64,000 nt of DNA from Ralstonia sp. SET104 (lineage in GTDB: Bacteria; Pseudomonadota; Gammaproteobacteria; Burkholderiales; Burkholderiaceae), in contig NZ_BHVX01000005.1 in the NCBI RefSeq assembly GCF_003851545.1, positions 124,001 through 188,000 on the forward strand, in the 5' to 3' direction. Under the pieces are notes generated by a model. It worked only from the letters and a program-made list of their open reading frames with translations. It was not told the DNA's origin and did not search any database. Made by a program: the position numbers and the translations under genes. Each line of letters begins with the position of its first letter. Position 1 is the first letter of the stretch. Positions 45,334-55,340 of the stretch are shown piece by piece.

Positions 45334-46083
45334 ATGGCTGATTCCTCTGCTCGTCTTCCGCTGTATCGCATCCTGCAATCCCAGGGCTTCGGCACACGCC
45401 GTTATTGCAAAGACCTCGTGCTCGCGGGTCTGGTGTTCATCAACGGCGTGGAGATGGAAAGCCCCGATGCGCTGGTCGATACCGCCGGATTGGTACTCGA
45501 TGTGGACGGCGAGCGCTGGGTGTATCACGCACGCGCCTATCTGATGCTCAACAAGCCGGCCGGCGTGGAGTGCTCGCAAAAACCGAAGCATCACCCGAGC
45601 GTGTACACGCTGCTGCCGGTGCCGCTGCGTGAGCGCGCGGTGCAATGTGTCGGTCGGCTCGACCAGGACACTACGGGCCTGCTGCTGCTCACCGATGACG
45701 GCCAGTTCGTTCACACCGTCACCAGCCCGCGCCACCAGGTGCCCAAGGTGTACGAAATCACCACCGCCGAGCCCGTGACCGACGCGCAGATCGCCCAGTT
45801 GTGCGCCGGCGTGCTGTTGGCTGACGAGAATGAAAACGTTGCCGCCGCTTGGGGCCAGCGCGTGGACACGCACCACCTGCGCATGGCACTCACGCAGGGC
45901 AAATACCATCAGGTGAAACGCATGGTGGCCGCCGCCGGCAACCACGTGGTCGGACTGCACCGCAGCGCCATCGGCGGCTTGTCGCTCGAGGGTCTGGCGC
46001 CGGGCGAATGGCGTTGGCTGGAAGCCGCTGATCTGGAGGCGCTGAACACCACGCCGCCGCACGCTGCCGGGGCGAGTGCTTAA
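45334..46083 (+). CDS. rsuA: RsuA-family 16S rRNA pseudouridine synthase
   Basis: This 249-residue protein has an N-terminal S4-like domain (LYRILQSQGFGTRRYCKDLV) followed by the RsuA/RluB/E/F catalytic domain, with the active Asp in GRLDQDTTGLLLLTDDG and the QGKYHQVKRMVAAAG C-terminal motif. Overall match is to RsuA, which makes pseudouridine 516 in 16S rRNA. The ATG at 45334 begins at the S4 domain; the frame is open further upstream but that stretch overlaps the divergent phrB start and is not protein-like. The neighbouring yqgE gene follows after 98 bp. Confidence 0.9.
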   Translation: MADSSARLPLYRILQSQGFGTRRYCKDLVLAGLVFINGVEMESPDALVDTAGLVLDVDGERWVYHARAYLMLNKPAGVECSQKPKHHPSVYTLLPVPLRERAVQCVGRLDQDTTGLLLLTDDGQFVHTVTSPRHQVPKVYEITTAEPVTDAQIAQLCAGVLLADENENVAAAWGQRVDTHHLRMALTQGKYHQVKRMVAAAGNHVVGLHRSAIGGLSLEGLAPGEWRWLEAADLEALNTTPPHAAGASA

Positions 46084-46156
46084 AGCGCCACAATGCGCCA
46101 CCTCCAAAAAACCTTGCGCCGAAGGCAGATTCCTCCAAATGAAAGGGGCAGCGGCC

Positions 46157-46181
46157 GGGGGCTTTTGGTAAACTAGCCCCC
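46157..46181 (+). promoter_or_regulatory. Extended -10-like promoter and hairpin abutting the yqgE start
   Basis: TGG-TAAACT, an extended -10-like element, sits at about 46166-46174, so a transcript would start at or next to the ATG at 46182. GGGGGCT (46157-46163) and AGCCCCC (46175-46181) also form a perfect 7-bp dyad ending right at the ATG. No Shine-Dalgarno sequence is present. A leaderless mRNA is the simplest reading. Confidence 0.4.
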
Positions 46182-46754
46182 ATGGCCTCGCCGGACGCAC
46201 CTATCAATCTCACGAATCAGTTCCTGATCGCTATGCCCGGCATGGCGGATTCCACGTTTTCGGGCACGGTCGTGTACATGTGCGAGCACAACGAGCGCGG
46301 CGCGCTCGGTCTCGTTATTAACCGCCCCATCGACATCGACTTGGCGACGTTGTTCGACAAGATCGACCTGAAGCTCGAAATCCACCCCCTCGCAGAACAA
46401 TCCGTGTATTACGGCGGCCCGGTGCAGACCGAGCGCGGCTTTGTGCTGCATGACGCCACTGGCACGTATTCGTCGTCGCTGGCGGTGCCGGGCGGGCTGG
46501 AAATGACCACCTCGAAAGATGTGCTGGAAGCCGTCGCCCAAGGTGGCGGCCCGCATCGGTTCATCCTGACCCTCGGGTATGCCGGTTGGAGCGCCGGTCA
46601 GTTGGAAGAAGAAATCAGCCGCAACGGCTGGCTGACTGTCCAGGCCGATCCCGCAATCATCTTCAATGTGCCTGCCGAAGAGCGGTTTGCTGCTGCGCTG
46701 AACCTGCTCGGCATCAACCCCGCCATGCTGTCGGGCGAGGCAGGGCATGCCTGA
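46182..46754 (+). CDS. yqgE: YqgE/AlgH family protein (UPF0301)
   Basis: This 190-residue protein begins [20 protein letters not shown] and has the family core [15 protein letters not shown] and [15 protein letters not shown], ending [20 protein letters not shown]. It is a conserved protein of unknown biochemical function; in Pseudomonas AlgH affects alginate and virulence genes. It overlaps ruvX by 8 bp, and the genes run yqgE-ruvX-pyrR-pyrB-pyrC'-plsC with very small gaps. No ribosome site precedes the ATG. Confidence 0.92.
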   Translation: MASPDAPINLTNQFLIAMPGMADSTFSGTVVYMCEHNERGALGLVINRPIDIDLATLFDKIDLKLEIHPLAEQSVYYGGPVQTERGFVLHDATGTYSSSLAVPGGLEMTTSKDVLEAVAQGGGPHRFILTLGYAGWSAGQLEEEISRNGWLTVQADPAIIFNVPAEERFAAALNLLGINPAMLSGEAGHA

Positions 46755-47190
46755 GCCCGCATCGTCGACGGGTCCGGCCACTGCTTCCGTGCCCGCTGAA
46801 GGCACCTTGCTGGCATTCGATTACGGCGAAAAGCGCATCGGCGTGGCGCTTGGCAACTCCATTACGCGCTCGGCGCGGGCGCTGGAGACCATCCCCAACC
46901 GCTCGGTCGATTTCCGTTTCGAGCAGATCACGCGGCTGATCAAAGAATGGCAGCCCGTTGGTTTCGTGGTCGGCATGCCCGTCCACCCCGACGGCGACGA
47001 GCAGCCGATGATCAAGCTCGCCAAACGCTTCGGCAATCAATTGCATGGCCGCTATGGCCTGCCGGTCACCTGGGTGGACGAGCGCTATTCGTCGATCGCC
47101 GCACAGGATGCCGGTGCCTCCGACGATGTGCTCGACGCTGAAGCCGCGCGCATCATCCTCCAACAGTTCTTCGACGAATCACACGCATGA
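46747..47190 (+). CDS. ruvX: Holliday junction resolvase-like / pre-16S rRNA nuclease YqgF
   Basis: A 147-residue RNase H-fold protein with [17 protein letters not shown] at the start, the second motif [14 protein letters not shown] and the third [11 protein letters not shown], which together carry the catalytic acids of the YqgF/RuvX family. It is involved in 16S rRNA 5' maturation and was first described as a putative Holliday junction resolvase. It starts within the end of yqgE and overlaps the pyrR start by 4 bp, indicating coupling. Confidence 0.93.
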   Translation: MPEPASSTGPATASVPAEGTLLAFDYGEKRIGVALGNSITRSARALETIPNRSVDFRFEQITRLIKEWQPVGFVVGMPVHPDGDEQPMIKLAKRFGNQLHGRYGLPVTWVDERYSSIAAQDAGASDDVLDAEAARIILQQFFDESHA

Positions 47191-47705
47191 CATCGCAACA
47201 GATCGATGCCGAGGCGCTGTATCAGAGCCTCGTTGCACAACTGCGCACGCGGATGGCCGATGGCCATGCCTGGTCGGTGGCCGGCATTGTCAGCGGCGGC
47301 GCGTGGATCGCCAAGCGTCTGGCGCATGACTTGGGCCTGCCGGAATACGGCGTCGTCAACGTCGCCATGCACCGCGACGACTATGCGAAGAAAGGCCTGC
47401 ACGCCAAGGCGCAGCCAACCACGCTGCCGTACGATGTGAACGAGCGCCGCATCCTGCTGGTGGACGACGTGCTGGCCAGCGGCCGCACCATCCGTGCGGC
47501 CATCAATGAACTATTCGACTACGGCCGCCCGGCCGCGGTGGAACTGGCTGTGCTGGTTGACCGTGGCGAGCGCCAGTTGCCGGTGGCTCCGGATTACATC
47601 GGCGAGTGCATCGCGCTGCCCGCCAATGAGTCGCTCGTGCTGAGCGAATCCGGCGAAGGCGCCTCTACACGCTTTACCTTCACGCGCGAGCCCAAGGGTG
47701 CCTGA
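47187..47705 (+). CDS. pyrR: PyrR bifunctional pyr regulator / uracil phosphoribosyltransferase
   Basis: This 172-residue phosphoribosyltransferase-fold protein has the PRPP-binding loop [19 protein letters not shown], and PyrR features [11 protein letters not shown] and VAMHRDDY, ending [19 protein letters not shown]. In Gram-positives PyrR controls pyr mRNA attenuation; in proteobacteria it is often kept next to pyrB and its regulatory role is less clear. It lies directly upstream of pyrB (56 bp). No pyr attenuator with a PyrR-binding loop was recognised in that gap. Confidence 0.93.
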   Translation: MTSQQIDAEALYQSLVAQLRTRMADGHAWSVAGIVSGGAWIAKRLAHDLGLPEYGVVNVAMHRDDYAKKGLHAKAQPTTLPYDVNERRILLVDDVLASGRTIRAAINELFDYGRPAAVELAVLVDRGERQLPVAPDYIGECIALPANESLVLSESGEGASTRFTFTREPKGA

Positions 47706-47761
47706 GCTCGCGCGCTGCATTGCTTTCGCTTTGACCTGACCTCGTCGCCTTTCGTCTCTCC

Positions 47762-48733
47762 ATGCCCAAGACTTTCGCCAACCCGCAGCTCACGAAAAAC
47801 GGCGAGCTCAAGCACCTGCTGTCGATCGAGGGGCTGTCGCGCGACATCCTCACGCACGTGCTGGACACCGCGCAGCAGTTCGTCTCCGTGTCGGATTCCG
47901 ATCGCGAGGTGAAGAAGGTGCCGCTGCTGCGCGGCAAGAGCGTGTTCAACCTGTTCTTCGAAAACTCCACGCGCACGCGCACCACGTTCGAGATTGCGGC
48001 CAAGCGGCTGTCGGCGGACGTGATCAACCTGAACATCAATGCGTCGTCCACCAGCAAGGGCGAGTCGCTGCTCGACACGATCAACAACCTGTCAGCCATG
48101 CAGGCGGACATGTTTGTCGTGCGCCACGCCAGCTCGGGCGCGCCCTACCTGATTGCCGAACACGTCGCGCCGCACGTGCACGTGATCAACGCAGGCGATG
48201 GCCGCCATGCGCACCCCACGCAGGGGCTGCTCGACATGTACACCATCCGCCACTACAAGAAAGATTTCTCCAACCTGACGGTGGCGATCGTTGGTGACAT
48301 CCTGCACTCGCGCGTGGCGCGTTCCGACATCCATGCGTTGACGACGCTGGGCTGTGCCGAGGTGCGCGCCATCGGCCCGCGTACGTTGCTGCCGGGCGGC
48401 CTGGAGCACATGGGCGTGCGCGTCTTCCACAACATGGAAGAGGGTCTTAAGGGCGTGGACGTGGTCATCATGCTGCGCCTGCAGAACGAGCGCATGAGCG
48501 GCGCGCTGCTGCCGTCTGCGCAGGAATACTTCAAAGCCTACGGCCTCACGCAGGAGCGTCTGGCGTTGGCCAAGCCGGACGCCATTGTCATGCACCCGGG
48601 CCCGATGAACCGCGGCGTGGAGATCGACTCCGCCGTGGCCGACGGCGTGCAATCGGTGATCCTGAATCAAGTGACGTTCGGCATTGCTGTGCGGATGGCC
48701 GTCATGGGTATCGTGGCTGGCAACAACGACTAA
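47762..48733 (+). CDS. pyrB: Aspartate carbamoyltransferase catalytic chain
   Basis: This 323-residue enzyme has the carbamoyl-phosphate loop [13 protein letters not shown] (STRTRT at 69-74), an [10 protein letters not shown] motif, HPTQGLLD and the C-terminal [12 protein letters not shown]. It catalyses carbamoyl phosphate plus aspartate to N-carbamoyl-aspartate in pyrimidine synthesis. It is full length. The gene pair with the PyrC-like gene 9 bp downstream matches the PyrB-PyrC' arrangement of pseudomonads and Burkholderiales, where both chains form one complex. Confidence 0.97.
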   Translation: MPKTFANPQLTKNGELKHLLSIEGLSRDILTHVLDTAQQFVSVSDSDREVKKVPLLRGKSVFNLFFENSTRTRTTFEIAAKRLSADVINLNINASSTSKGESLLDTINNLSAMQADMFVVRHASSGAPYLIAEHVAPHVHVINAGDGRHAHPTQGLLDMYTIRHYKKDFSNLTVAIVGDILHSRVARSDIHALTTLGCAEVRAIGPRTLLPGGLEHMGVRVFHNMEEGLKGVDVVIMLRLQNERMSGALLPSAQEYFKAYGLTQERLALAKPDAIVMHPGPMNRGVEIDSAVADGVQSVILNQVTFGIAVRMAVMGIVAGNND

Positions 48734-48742
48734 GACTGACCG

Positions 48743-50020
48743 ATGAAACTGCATATCAAAGGTGGCCGCCTGATCGACCCGGCCAACGGCATCGACGCGC
48801 AACAGGATCTGTACATCGCTGCGGGCAAGGTGGTCGGTGTCGGCCACGCGCCGGCGGATTTCCATGCCAACAAGACGGTCGATGCGACGGGCCTGATCGT
48901 CTGCCCCGGCCTGATCGACTTGTCCGCCCGCCTGCGCGAGCCGGGCTACGAGTACAAGGCAACGCTCGAATCGGAGATGGCGGCGGCGATGGCCGGGGGC
49001 GTGACCTCGCTGGTGTGCCCGCCGGATACCGACCCGGTGCTGGACGAGCCCGGTCTGGTGGAGATGCTCAAGTTCCGCGCGCGCAACCTGAACCAAGCGC
49101 ACGTGTATCCGCTGGGCGCGCTGACTGTCGGCCTGAAGGGTTCGGTGCTGACCGAGATGGCCGAACTGACCGAATCCGGCTGCGTCGGTTTCTCGCAAGC
49201 TGACGCGCCAATGGCCGATACGCAGGTGCTGATGCGCGCCCTGCAGTACGCGCAGACCTTCGGCTTTACCGTCTGGCTGCGTCCGGAAGACCCATACCTG
49301 GGCAAAGGCGGGGTGGCAGCAAGTGGCCCGCTGGCGTCGCGCATGGGCCTGTCGGGCGTGCCCGTGATTGCGGAAACCGTGCGCCTGCACACCATCTTCG
49401 AACTGATCCGCAGCACCGGCGCGCGTGTGCACCTGTGCCGCCTGTCGTCGGCTGCCGGTATCGACCTCGTGCGCCGTGCCAAGGCCGAGGGCTTGCCGGT
49501 CACGTGCGACGTGAACGTCCACCATATCTCGCTGACCGACGTCGACATCGGCTACTTCAATTCGCAGATGCGCTTCGTTCCGCCACTGCGCTCGGGCCGC
49601 GACCGTGATGGCATCGTGCGCGCGCTGGCCGACGGCACCATCGACGCGATCTGCTCCGACCACACCCCGGTGGACGACGACGAGAAGCTGCTGCCGTTTG
49701 CCGAGGCCACGCCCGGTGCAACCGGTCTTGAAACCCTGCTGCCGCTGACGCTGCGCTGGGCCGCCGAGTATCAGGTCGAGTTGTCGAAGGCGCTGGCGCG
49801 CATCACCAGCGAACCGGCACGCGTGCTGGGCCTGCAGGCGGGCTCGCTGGAAGTGGGCGCGATGGCCGATGTGTGCGTGTTCGATCCGGACGCGACCTGG
49901 AAGCTGGAGCCGCGCACCCTGCGCAGCCAAGGCAAGAACTCGCCGTACCTGGGCTTCGAACTCGCTGGTCGCGTGCGCGCCACGATGGTTGCCGGCCACC
50001 TTGCCTATGACGGGCATTGA
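48743..50020 (+). CDS. pyrC': Dihydroorotase-like protein PyrC' lacking the metal-binding HxH
   Basis: This 425-residue amidohydrolase-fold protein closely resembles class I dihydroorotase (CPGLIDL, LREPG, SDHTPV, and a C-terminal GKNSPYLGFEL). The metal-binding HxH that normally follows PGLID in active enzymes is replaced: residues 61-63 read S-A-R. Later His and Asp residues (VHH, SDH) remain. This fits PyrC', a non-catalytic subunit needed for PyrB activity in Pseudomonas. It starts 9 bp after pyrB and overlaps plsC by 14 bp. A true dihydroorotase must be encoded elsewhere. Confidence 0.93.
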   Translation: MKLHIKGGRLIDPANGIDAQQDLYIAAGKVVGVGHAPADFHANKTVDATGLIVCPGLIDLSARLREPGYEYKATLESEMAAAMAGGVTSLVCPPDTDPVLDEPGLVEMLKFRARNLNQAHVYPLGALTVGLKGSVLTEMAELTESGCVGFSQADAPMADTQVLMRALQYAQTFGFTVWLRPEDPYLGKGGVAASGPLASRMGLSGVPVIAETVRLHTIFELIRSTGARVHLCRLSSAAGIDLVRRAKAEGLPVTCDVNVHHISLTDVDIGYFNSQMRFVPPLRSGRDRDGIVRALADGTIDAICSDHTPVDDDEKLLPFAEATPGATGLETLLPLTLRWAAEYQVELSKALARITSEPARVLGLQAGSLEVGAMADVCVFDPDATWKLEPRTLRSQGKNSPYLGFELAGRVRATMVAGHLAYDGH

Positions 50021-50804
50021 CCAGCGCGTGGAAAGCGCCGCCGCCGAGGTAAGCCCGCCGCAGCGCAAGCAGGTGTTGCGCAAGCTGCGCTTGCTCGTGC
50101 ATTTGGCCGAGGGCCTTACCACGTGTGCGTTGCTGTTCTGGTGGATTGGGCCGAAGCGCAAGCAGGCGCTGATCCAACGTTGGTCGCGCAAGTTGCTGGC
50201 GCTGTTTCGCGTCTCGCTCGTCGTGCACGGTGAGCGGGTCGGGAGCAAAGAGTTGGCCGGGTCGATGCTGGTGTCTAACCACGTGTCGTGGATCGACATC
50301 TACGCGATCAACAGTTGGCATCCGCCGCGCTTTGTCGCTAAATCGGAAATCCGTAGCTGGCCGGTGATCGGTTGGCTGTGCGCGCAGACCGGTGTGCTGT
50401 TTGTCGAGCGTGCCCGCAAGCGCGATGCGCATCGCATCATGCACGTCATCGCCGATGCAATGCGCGGTGGAGACGCCATCTGCGTGTTTCCCGAGGGGAC
50501 GACGTCGGATGGGCTCCAACTGCTGCCGTTTCATGCCAACCTGTTTCAGGCGCCGGTCAGCGCTGGCGCACCGATCCGCCCGCTGGCGCTGCGCTATCGC
50601 GTTGCGGCCACGGGCGAGCTGACGACCATTCCCGCGTATATCGGTGATCTGTCGATGATGGACACGATCAACGCCATGCTGAACGGGCCGCCGTTGGTCG
50701 TGGAAGTGTTGGTGGGCCCCGCCGTGGCTCCGGAGATGGATCGCCGTGCGCTGGCCGCACATAGCCAGGAAGCCGTTGCCGCGCTGATCGAGCGCGCGGG
50801 CTAA
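50007..50804 (+). CDS. plsC: Lysophospholipid acyltransferase (PlsC family)
   Basis: A 265-residue membrane-associated acyltransferase with the HX4D motif NHVSWID, followed by FVAKSEIRSWPVIGW and the FPEGTTSDG glycerol-phosphate-binding motif. It acylates 1-acyl-sn-glycerol-3-phosphate or a related lysolipid at the inner membrane. One N-terminal membrane helix lies near residues 30-50. The ATG at 50007 overlaps the end of pyrC' by 14 bp, so it is the last gene of the yqgE-pyr operon. It converges with the acyltransferase-3 gene. Confidence 0.9.
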   Translation: MTGIDQRVESAAAEVSPPQRKQVLRKLRLLVHLAEGLTTCALLFWWIGPKRKQALIQRWSRKLLALFRVSLVVHGERVGSKELAGSMLVSNHVSWIDIYAINSWHPPRFVAKSEIRSWPVIGWLCAQTGVLFVERARKRDAHRIMHVIADAMRGGDAICVFPEGTTSDGLQLLPFHANLFQAPVSAGAPIRPLALRYRVAATGELTTIPAYIGDLSMMDTINAMLNGPPLVVEVLVGPAVAPEMDRRALAAHSQEAVAALIERAG

Positions 50805-50862
50805 GAGCTGCCGACTACTTCTTATGTGCGGCCGCTCGATAAATCCTTGAATCTGTTCTCGA

Positions 50863-52086
50863 TTATTTATTTGTGGATAACGGCAGAGCCGCTGCATCCA
50901 AGGGAGCACGCTGGGCTGCTGTTTGGGCATGCTGCCGTATCAGTTGTCTACCCAACGAAATACCTGGCTTCTCAATGAATCGATAGGTGACCGTACTGAT
51001 GCAGACGAGTATCAGGGAAACCAGCAGTGCAACAAGCCAGTAGTGTTCCGGGCTCTGCAGCGCGTATTTTCCTAGTATCTTTTGAGAAAAAAGTACCACC
51101 AGAACCGGGCCTTGGAGAAGGTAGATGCTGTAACTAATATTTCCCAGTCGTTGAGCACCCCTGCTTTTTAGAAGGCCAAACAGCGTAGCTCCGCTGGATA
51201 TCAACAGGAAAAACGCACCGAGAAGCAAGACTGGACCCCATGCGTAAGCGGTGTCGTAGCGGAGAAATACCGCAAACAACAGGACTACGCAGGCGACGGA
51301 TTTCATTTTATTGTCCCCAAGGATATTCGGACTGCGCCGGGCCATGCTGGCAGCAAACATGCCGCAGAAAAATAGGGCAATAAAATATCGATCGATCGAA
51401 TCGAATATGTTTTGTGAGTAAATCAGCAGAAACGCAATAATGGGTAGAAAAGCAGCCGGCGACCGGCTTTTGGCGCCGACGGCCAGGAGTGGCAGGGACA
51501 GGTAGAACAACCACTCATAATAAATAGTCCAAGTCACACCAGCCAGGATAAGCCCCGGACCTGCATAGCCGTTGATGCCGGGCGGAACTTTTATGATGGA
51601 TGGCAGGATCCATTGAAATAATTCTCCGACCAACTGCGTGACGGGGACATGCAACTGAAAGCCCGTTCGGTGTGCCACGACGGCAAACATGAACGCGACG
51701 GCAGCCAGGTACAACGGGACAATCCGGAAAAAGCGATTGCAATATAGCGCAGCCCAATTGATCCGTGACCCCTCGTCAAGAAGGCGGCCCCAAAATAGAA
51801 AGGCCGTGATCATAAAAAAGACCGCGACACCAACCTGCCCCAGCATGGCGTAGAACGATGAGGGTGGAAGTTGCCAGATCCCTGTCTGAACGTACCCGTA
51901 AGTGATGGAAGTGTGGTGCATGACCACAGCCAAGGCTAGAAACCCTCGTAATCCATCCAGCGAGGTATAGCGAGCGCTGGATTGGCTTGGCGGAGCATCA
52001 AGGAAGACCCACGGGCGAGCGGGCGTGACCAGTGCTAGGCACGCCGCAATAATGAAGAAGGCGGGCCATATGGAGAAAGGGCTCAT
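50863..52086 (-). CDS. Acyltransferase-3 family membrane protein near the O-antigen locus
   Basis: This 407-residue protein has about ten membrane helices and the family opening YTSLDGLRGFLALAVVMHHT, then VFFMITAFLFWGRLL and the C-terminal ISYSIYLLQGPVL. It belongs to the OafA/WecH type, which O-acetylate sugars of O-antigens or other glycans. It is visibly less GC-rich than its neighbours. Its place beside apaH and the rml genes suggests it modifies the O-antigen, which is inference. The ribosome site is weak. Confidence 0.85.
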   Translation of the reverse strand: MSPFSIWPAFFIIAACLALVTPARPWVFLDAPPSQSSARYTSLDGLRGFLALAVVMHHTSITYGYVQTGIWQLPPSSFYAMLGQVGVAVFFMITAFLFWGRLLDEGSRINWAALYCNRFFRIVPLYLAAVAFMFAVVAHRTGFQLHVPVTQLVGELFQWILPSIIKVPPGINGYAGPGLILAGVTWTIYYEWLFYLSLPLLAVGAKSRSPAAFLPIIAFLLIYSQNIFDSIDRYFIALFFCGMFAASMARRSPNILGDNKMKSVACVVLLFAVFLRYDTAYAWGPVLLLGAFFLLISSGATLFGLLKSRGAQRLGNISYSIYLLQGPVLVVLFSQKILGKYALQSPEHYWLVALLVSLILVCISTVTYRFIEKPGISLGRQLIRQHAQTAAQRAPLDAAALPLSTNK

Positions 52087-52276
52087 AGGGAATAGTCGGG
52101 GCGTCGTAGGTTCACGAAAGTTAACGTGGGATCATGCCATAACTGGTAACGATTTTTATGGCGATGTGGCGTGCATCGCATGGCCAGCGTACTTGCGCGC
52201 GCAAGATCTGCATGGGGGCGGTCGCCAGTCAGAGTCCAGCTCGATCGGACTAATTTCGATTGATTTGCGATGTGCG

Positions 52277-53134
52277 TTAACCAGACGCGGGTTGGCGCTT
52301 GTGTGCAAGTGGGTCGAGTGCTTGCTTGCAGGGAACCTGCACGATCTGGCGTCCCGCTGGTGCGGCAGTCATGCGCGCGGCGGTCAACTTGCCGCCCCAC
52401 ACGCAGCCGGTATCCAGGCCCATCACGTCGTCGCGCATCACCAGCCCGCGCGTGGACCAATGCCCGAAGACGATGGGCGCGCCGCGCGTGCGGCGGCCCG
52501 GCACGTCGAACCATGGCATGTGGCCATCGGGCGCGCCATCAGCGTCGGTCGTCTCGAACTCCATCGCGCCGTCGGCCGTGCAGAAGCGCAGACGGGTGAG
52601 GGCGTTGATGGTCAGACGCAAGCGGTCCATGCCGACGAGATCGTTACTCCACTTGGCCGGGTGGTTGCCGAACGCGCCGGCCAGGAAGGCCTTCCAGTGC
52701 GGGCTGCGCAACTCGCGCTCCACGGCGCCAGCGAGTTCGAGCACGTCGCCGGTCGTCCATTGCGGCAGGACGCCGGCGTGCACCATCAGGAAACTGTTCT
52801 CGAAGATGGCCAGCGGCTGATGCCGCAACCATGTGATGAGTTGGTCGCTATCGGGCGCGGACAGGATATCAGCGATGGTGTCTCGCTTGCCCGGTTTGCG
52901 CACGCCCGCGGCCACGGCCAACAAATGGATGTCGTGGTTGCCAAGCACCGTGCGGGCGCGGCCCGTCTCGCATAAAGCGATGACTTGGCGCAGCGTCGCG
53001 AGGGAATCCGGGCCACGATTGACGAGGTCGCCGACGAAGCGCAGCGGGGCGTTGGCGGGCAGGGCGGCTAGGAGCGTCTGGAGGGGGGAACAGCAGCCTT
53101 GGAGGTCGCCGATGGCGTGGGGAGAAGTCGACAC
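52277..53134 (-). CDS. apaH: Symmetrical diadenosine tetraphosphatase ApaH
   Basis: This 285-residue metallophosphoesterase carries GDLQGC, FVGDLVNRGPDSL and VLGNHDIHLL, the metal-binding motifs, then LMVHAGVLPQW and FGHWSTRGL, all expected for ApaH. It hydrolyses Ap4A to two ADP. It stands on the minus strand, divergent from rmlB with about 220 bp between them. Homology is clear over the full length. Confidence 0.95.
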   Translation of the reverse strand: MSTSPHAIGDLQGCCSPLQTLLAALPANAPLRFVGDLVNRGPDSLATLRQVIALCETGRARTVLGNHDIHLLAVAAGVRKPGKRDTIADILSAPDSDQLITWLRHQPLAIFENSFLMVHAGVLPQWTTGDVLELAGAVERELRSPHWKAFLAGAFGNHPAKWSNDLVGMDRLRLTINALTRLRFCTADGAMEFETTDADGAPDGHMPWFDVPGRRTRGAPIVFGHWSTRGLVMRDDVMGLDTGCVWGGKLTAARMTAAPAGRQIVQVPCKQALDPLAHKRQPASG

Positions 53135-53358
53135 GGTGATCTTGTGAGGCGAGCCATGCTCAAAGCGCTGCTAAAACCTCAATATGTCAATTGTGTTACA
53201 GCCCGCTACAAAAAGATGACAGCCTTTGGCGGGGCCTACCCAAGGGTCAGATAGAATACGCGACTTCCCTCCATAGTTGACAATTCCGCTGACTTCCGCA
53301 CGGTTGGCACAGCGGATTCTATAGGCACGCAGAAGGCGCGCGAAAAGGAGTACACAGT

Positions 53359-54423
53359 TTGTCCCACATTCTGGTCACCGGCGGTGCCGGCTTTATTGGT
53401 GGCAATTTCGTTCTGAACTGGTTGGCGAACCCGAGTGCTGACGGAATCGTTAACGTCGACAAACTCACCTACGCAGGCAATCGGAAGACGCTGGCTGCTG
53501 TTGAGCAGGATTCGCGCCACGTCTTCTCGCAAGCGGACATCTGCGATCGTGCTGCGCTCGACTTGCTGTTCGCACAGTACAAGCCGCGCGCGGTGATTCA
53601 CTTTGCTGCCGAAAGCCACGTGGACCGCTCCATCCATGGCCCCGGCGAGTTTATCCAGACCAATATCGTTGGCACGTTCACGCTTCTCGAAGCCGTTCGT
53701 GCCTACTGGAGTGGGCTGGACGCAGAAGCCAAGGCACAGTTCCGCTTCCTGCACGTTTCCACCGACGAGGTTTTCGGCTCGTTGAGCCCGACTGACCCGC
53801 AATTTTCGGAAACGACCCCGTACGCACCCAATAGCCCGTATTCGGCGTCCAAGGCGGCATCGGACCACCTGGTTCGCGCCTATCACCACACCTATGGTCT
53901 GCCGGTGGTGACGACGAATTGCTCGAACAACTACGGCCCCTATCATTTCCCCGAGAAGCTGATTCCGCTGATGATCACCAACGCGCTCGGCGGCAAGGCG
54001 CTTCCGGTGTATGGCGATGGTCTGAACGTGCGTGATTGGCTGTACGTGGGGGATCACTGCGCGGCGATTCGCGAAGTGCTCGCACGCGGCCGCTTGGGCG
54101 AGACTTACAACGTCGGCGGCTGGAACGAGAAGACCAATCTGGACGTGGTTTACACGCTGTGCGATCTGCTCGATGAACTGAAGCCTAAGGCCACGGGCTC
54201 CTATCGTGATCAGATCACGTACGTGAAGGACCGCCCCGGCCATGATCGCCGGTATGCCATCGATGCCCGCAAGCTCGAGCGCGAACTCGGTTGGAAGCCG
54301 GCTGAAACGTTTGAGACCGGGCTGCGCAAGACGGTGCAGTGGTATCTGGACAATCAAGCCTGGGTGCAAGACGTGGTCTCGGGCGAGTATCGCAACTGGG
54401 TGGCGAAGCAATATGCAGCGTAA
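53359..54423 (+). CDS. rmlB: dTDP-glucose 4,6-dehydratase
   Basis: This 354-residue short-chain dehydrogenase-fold enzyme begins with the NAD-binding motif [12 protein letters not shown], has the catalytic STDEVFG block and the YSASKAASD (YxxxK) pair, and the RmlB-specific [11 protein letters not shown]. It makes dTDP-4-keto-6-deoxyglucose, the second step to dTDP-L-rhamnose. It starts at TTG 53359, supported by AAAGGAG eight bases upstream. It heads the rmlBDAC operon; the last bases overlap rmlD. Confidence 0.96.
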   Translation: MSHILVTGGAGFIGGNFVLNWLANPSADGIVNVDKLTYAGNRKTLAAVEQDSRHVFSQADICDRAALDLLFAQYKPRAVIHFAAESHVDRSIHGPGEFIQTNIVGTFTLLEAVRAYWSGLDAEAKAQFRFLHVSTDEVFGSLSPTDPQFSETTPYAPNSPYSASKAASDHLVRAYHHTYGLPVVTTNCSNNYGPYHFPEKLIPLMITNALGGKALPVYGDGLNVRDWLYVGDHCAAIREVLARGRLGETYNVGGWNEKTNLDVVYTLCDLLDELKPKATGSYRDQITYVKDRPGHDRRYAIDARKLERELGWKPAETFETGLRKTVQWYLDNQAWVQDVVSGEYRNWVAKQYAA

Positions 54424-55330
54424 GTCGTCGGTTGTTCCGCGGCTGCTTGTGACAGGCAGCAACGGCCAGGTGGGCTTCGAGTTGCGTCGCAGCCTTGCTC
54501 CGCTGGGCGAGGTGATAGCGCTCGATCGCGCGGCTTGCGACCTCGCGAAGCCGGATGAGCTGCGTCGTTTGGTGCGCGAGCATCGCCCTGATGTGATCGT
54601 CAACTCGGCCGCGTACACCGCCGTGGACAAGGCTGAGACCGATGCGGAATCGGCATTCGCGGTCAACGGTACCGCACCTGGCGTGTTGGCTGAAGAGGCG
54701 AAGGCGCTGGGCAGCCTGCTCGTTCACTACAGCACCGATTACGTGTTCGATGGCGCGAAAGATGGTGCGTATGTCGAGACTGATGCTGTCAATCCCCAGT
54801 CTGTGTATGGCAAGAGCAAGCATGCCGGTGAACAGGCGATTACATCGTCAGGCGCGGCGGCGCTGGTCCTGCGTACATGCTGGGTAGCCGGCGCACACGG
54901 CGGCAACTTCGCCAAGACGATGCTAAAGCTTGGCCGTGAACGGGATAGCTTGCGTGTGATCGCCGACCAGTTTGGCGCACCGACCACTGCTGCATTGATT
55001 GCCGACGTGACGGCGCAGATTATTGCGCGGTTTTGGCTGTCGGGTGACCGTGCAGCATTCCCTGGCGGCCTATATCACCTAGCGGCCGCCGGTGAAACGA
55101 CTTGGCACGGCTACGCCACAGCCGTGCTGCGCTACGCCAAGGCGCGTGGAGTGGAACTGAAAGTCGATTCGGAACGCATCGAAGCCATCCCCGCAACGGC
55201 GTATCCGCTGCCCGCACCGCGCCCTGCCAACTCTCGTATGGACACCACCAAACTGACCGAAACGTTCGGCATCCATTTGCCGGATTGGCAACAGGGCATT
55301 CACTTCCTACTGGATCAAACCTTTTCCTGA
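54413..55330 (+). CDS. rmlD: dTDP-4-dehydrorhamnose reductase
   Basis: This 305-residue enzyme starts [20 protein letters not shown] and has [30 protein letters not shown] and RTCWVAG, the RmlD signature set. It reduces dTDP-6-deoxy-L-lyxo-4-hexulose to dTDP-L-rhamnose with NAD(P)H. The ATG at 54413 overlaps the rmlB stop by 11 bp; the frame stays open further upstream but the chosen start gives the canonical length. rmlA follows after 10 bp. Confidence 0.95.
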   Translation: MQRKSSVVPRLLVTGSNGQVGFELRRSLAPLGEVIALDRAACDLAKPDELRRLVREHRPDVIVNSAAYTAVDKAETDAESAFAVNGTAPGVLAEEAKALGSLLVHYSTDYVFDGAKDGAYVETDAVNPQSVYGKSKHAGEQAITSSGAAALVLRTCWVAGAHGGNFAKTMLKLGRERDSLRVIADQFGAPTTAALIADVTAQIIARFWLSGDRAAFPGGLYHLAAAGETTWHGYATAVLRYAKARGVELKVDSERIEAIPATAYPLPAPRPANSRMDTTKLTETFGIHLPDWQQGIHFLLDQTFS

Positions 55331-55340
55331 AAGCACTGCA

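Noticed and set aside
48743-50020. A standard catalytic dihydroorotase
   Set aside because: The essential HxH metal ligands are absent at residues 61-63, so it is better called PyrC'.
48092-50299. A 735-codon minus-strand frame opposite pyrB and pyrC'
   Set aside because: Both sense genes have complete family motifs; the antisense product shows no recognisable fold and is typical of shadow frames in high-GC DNA.
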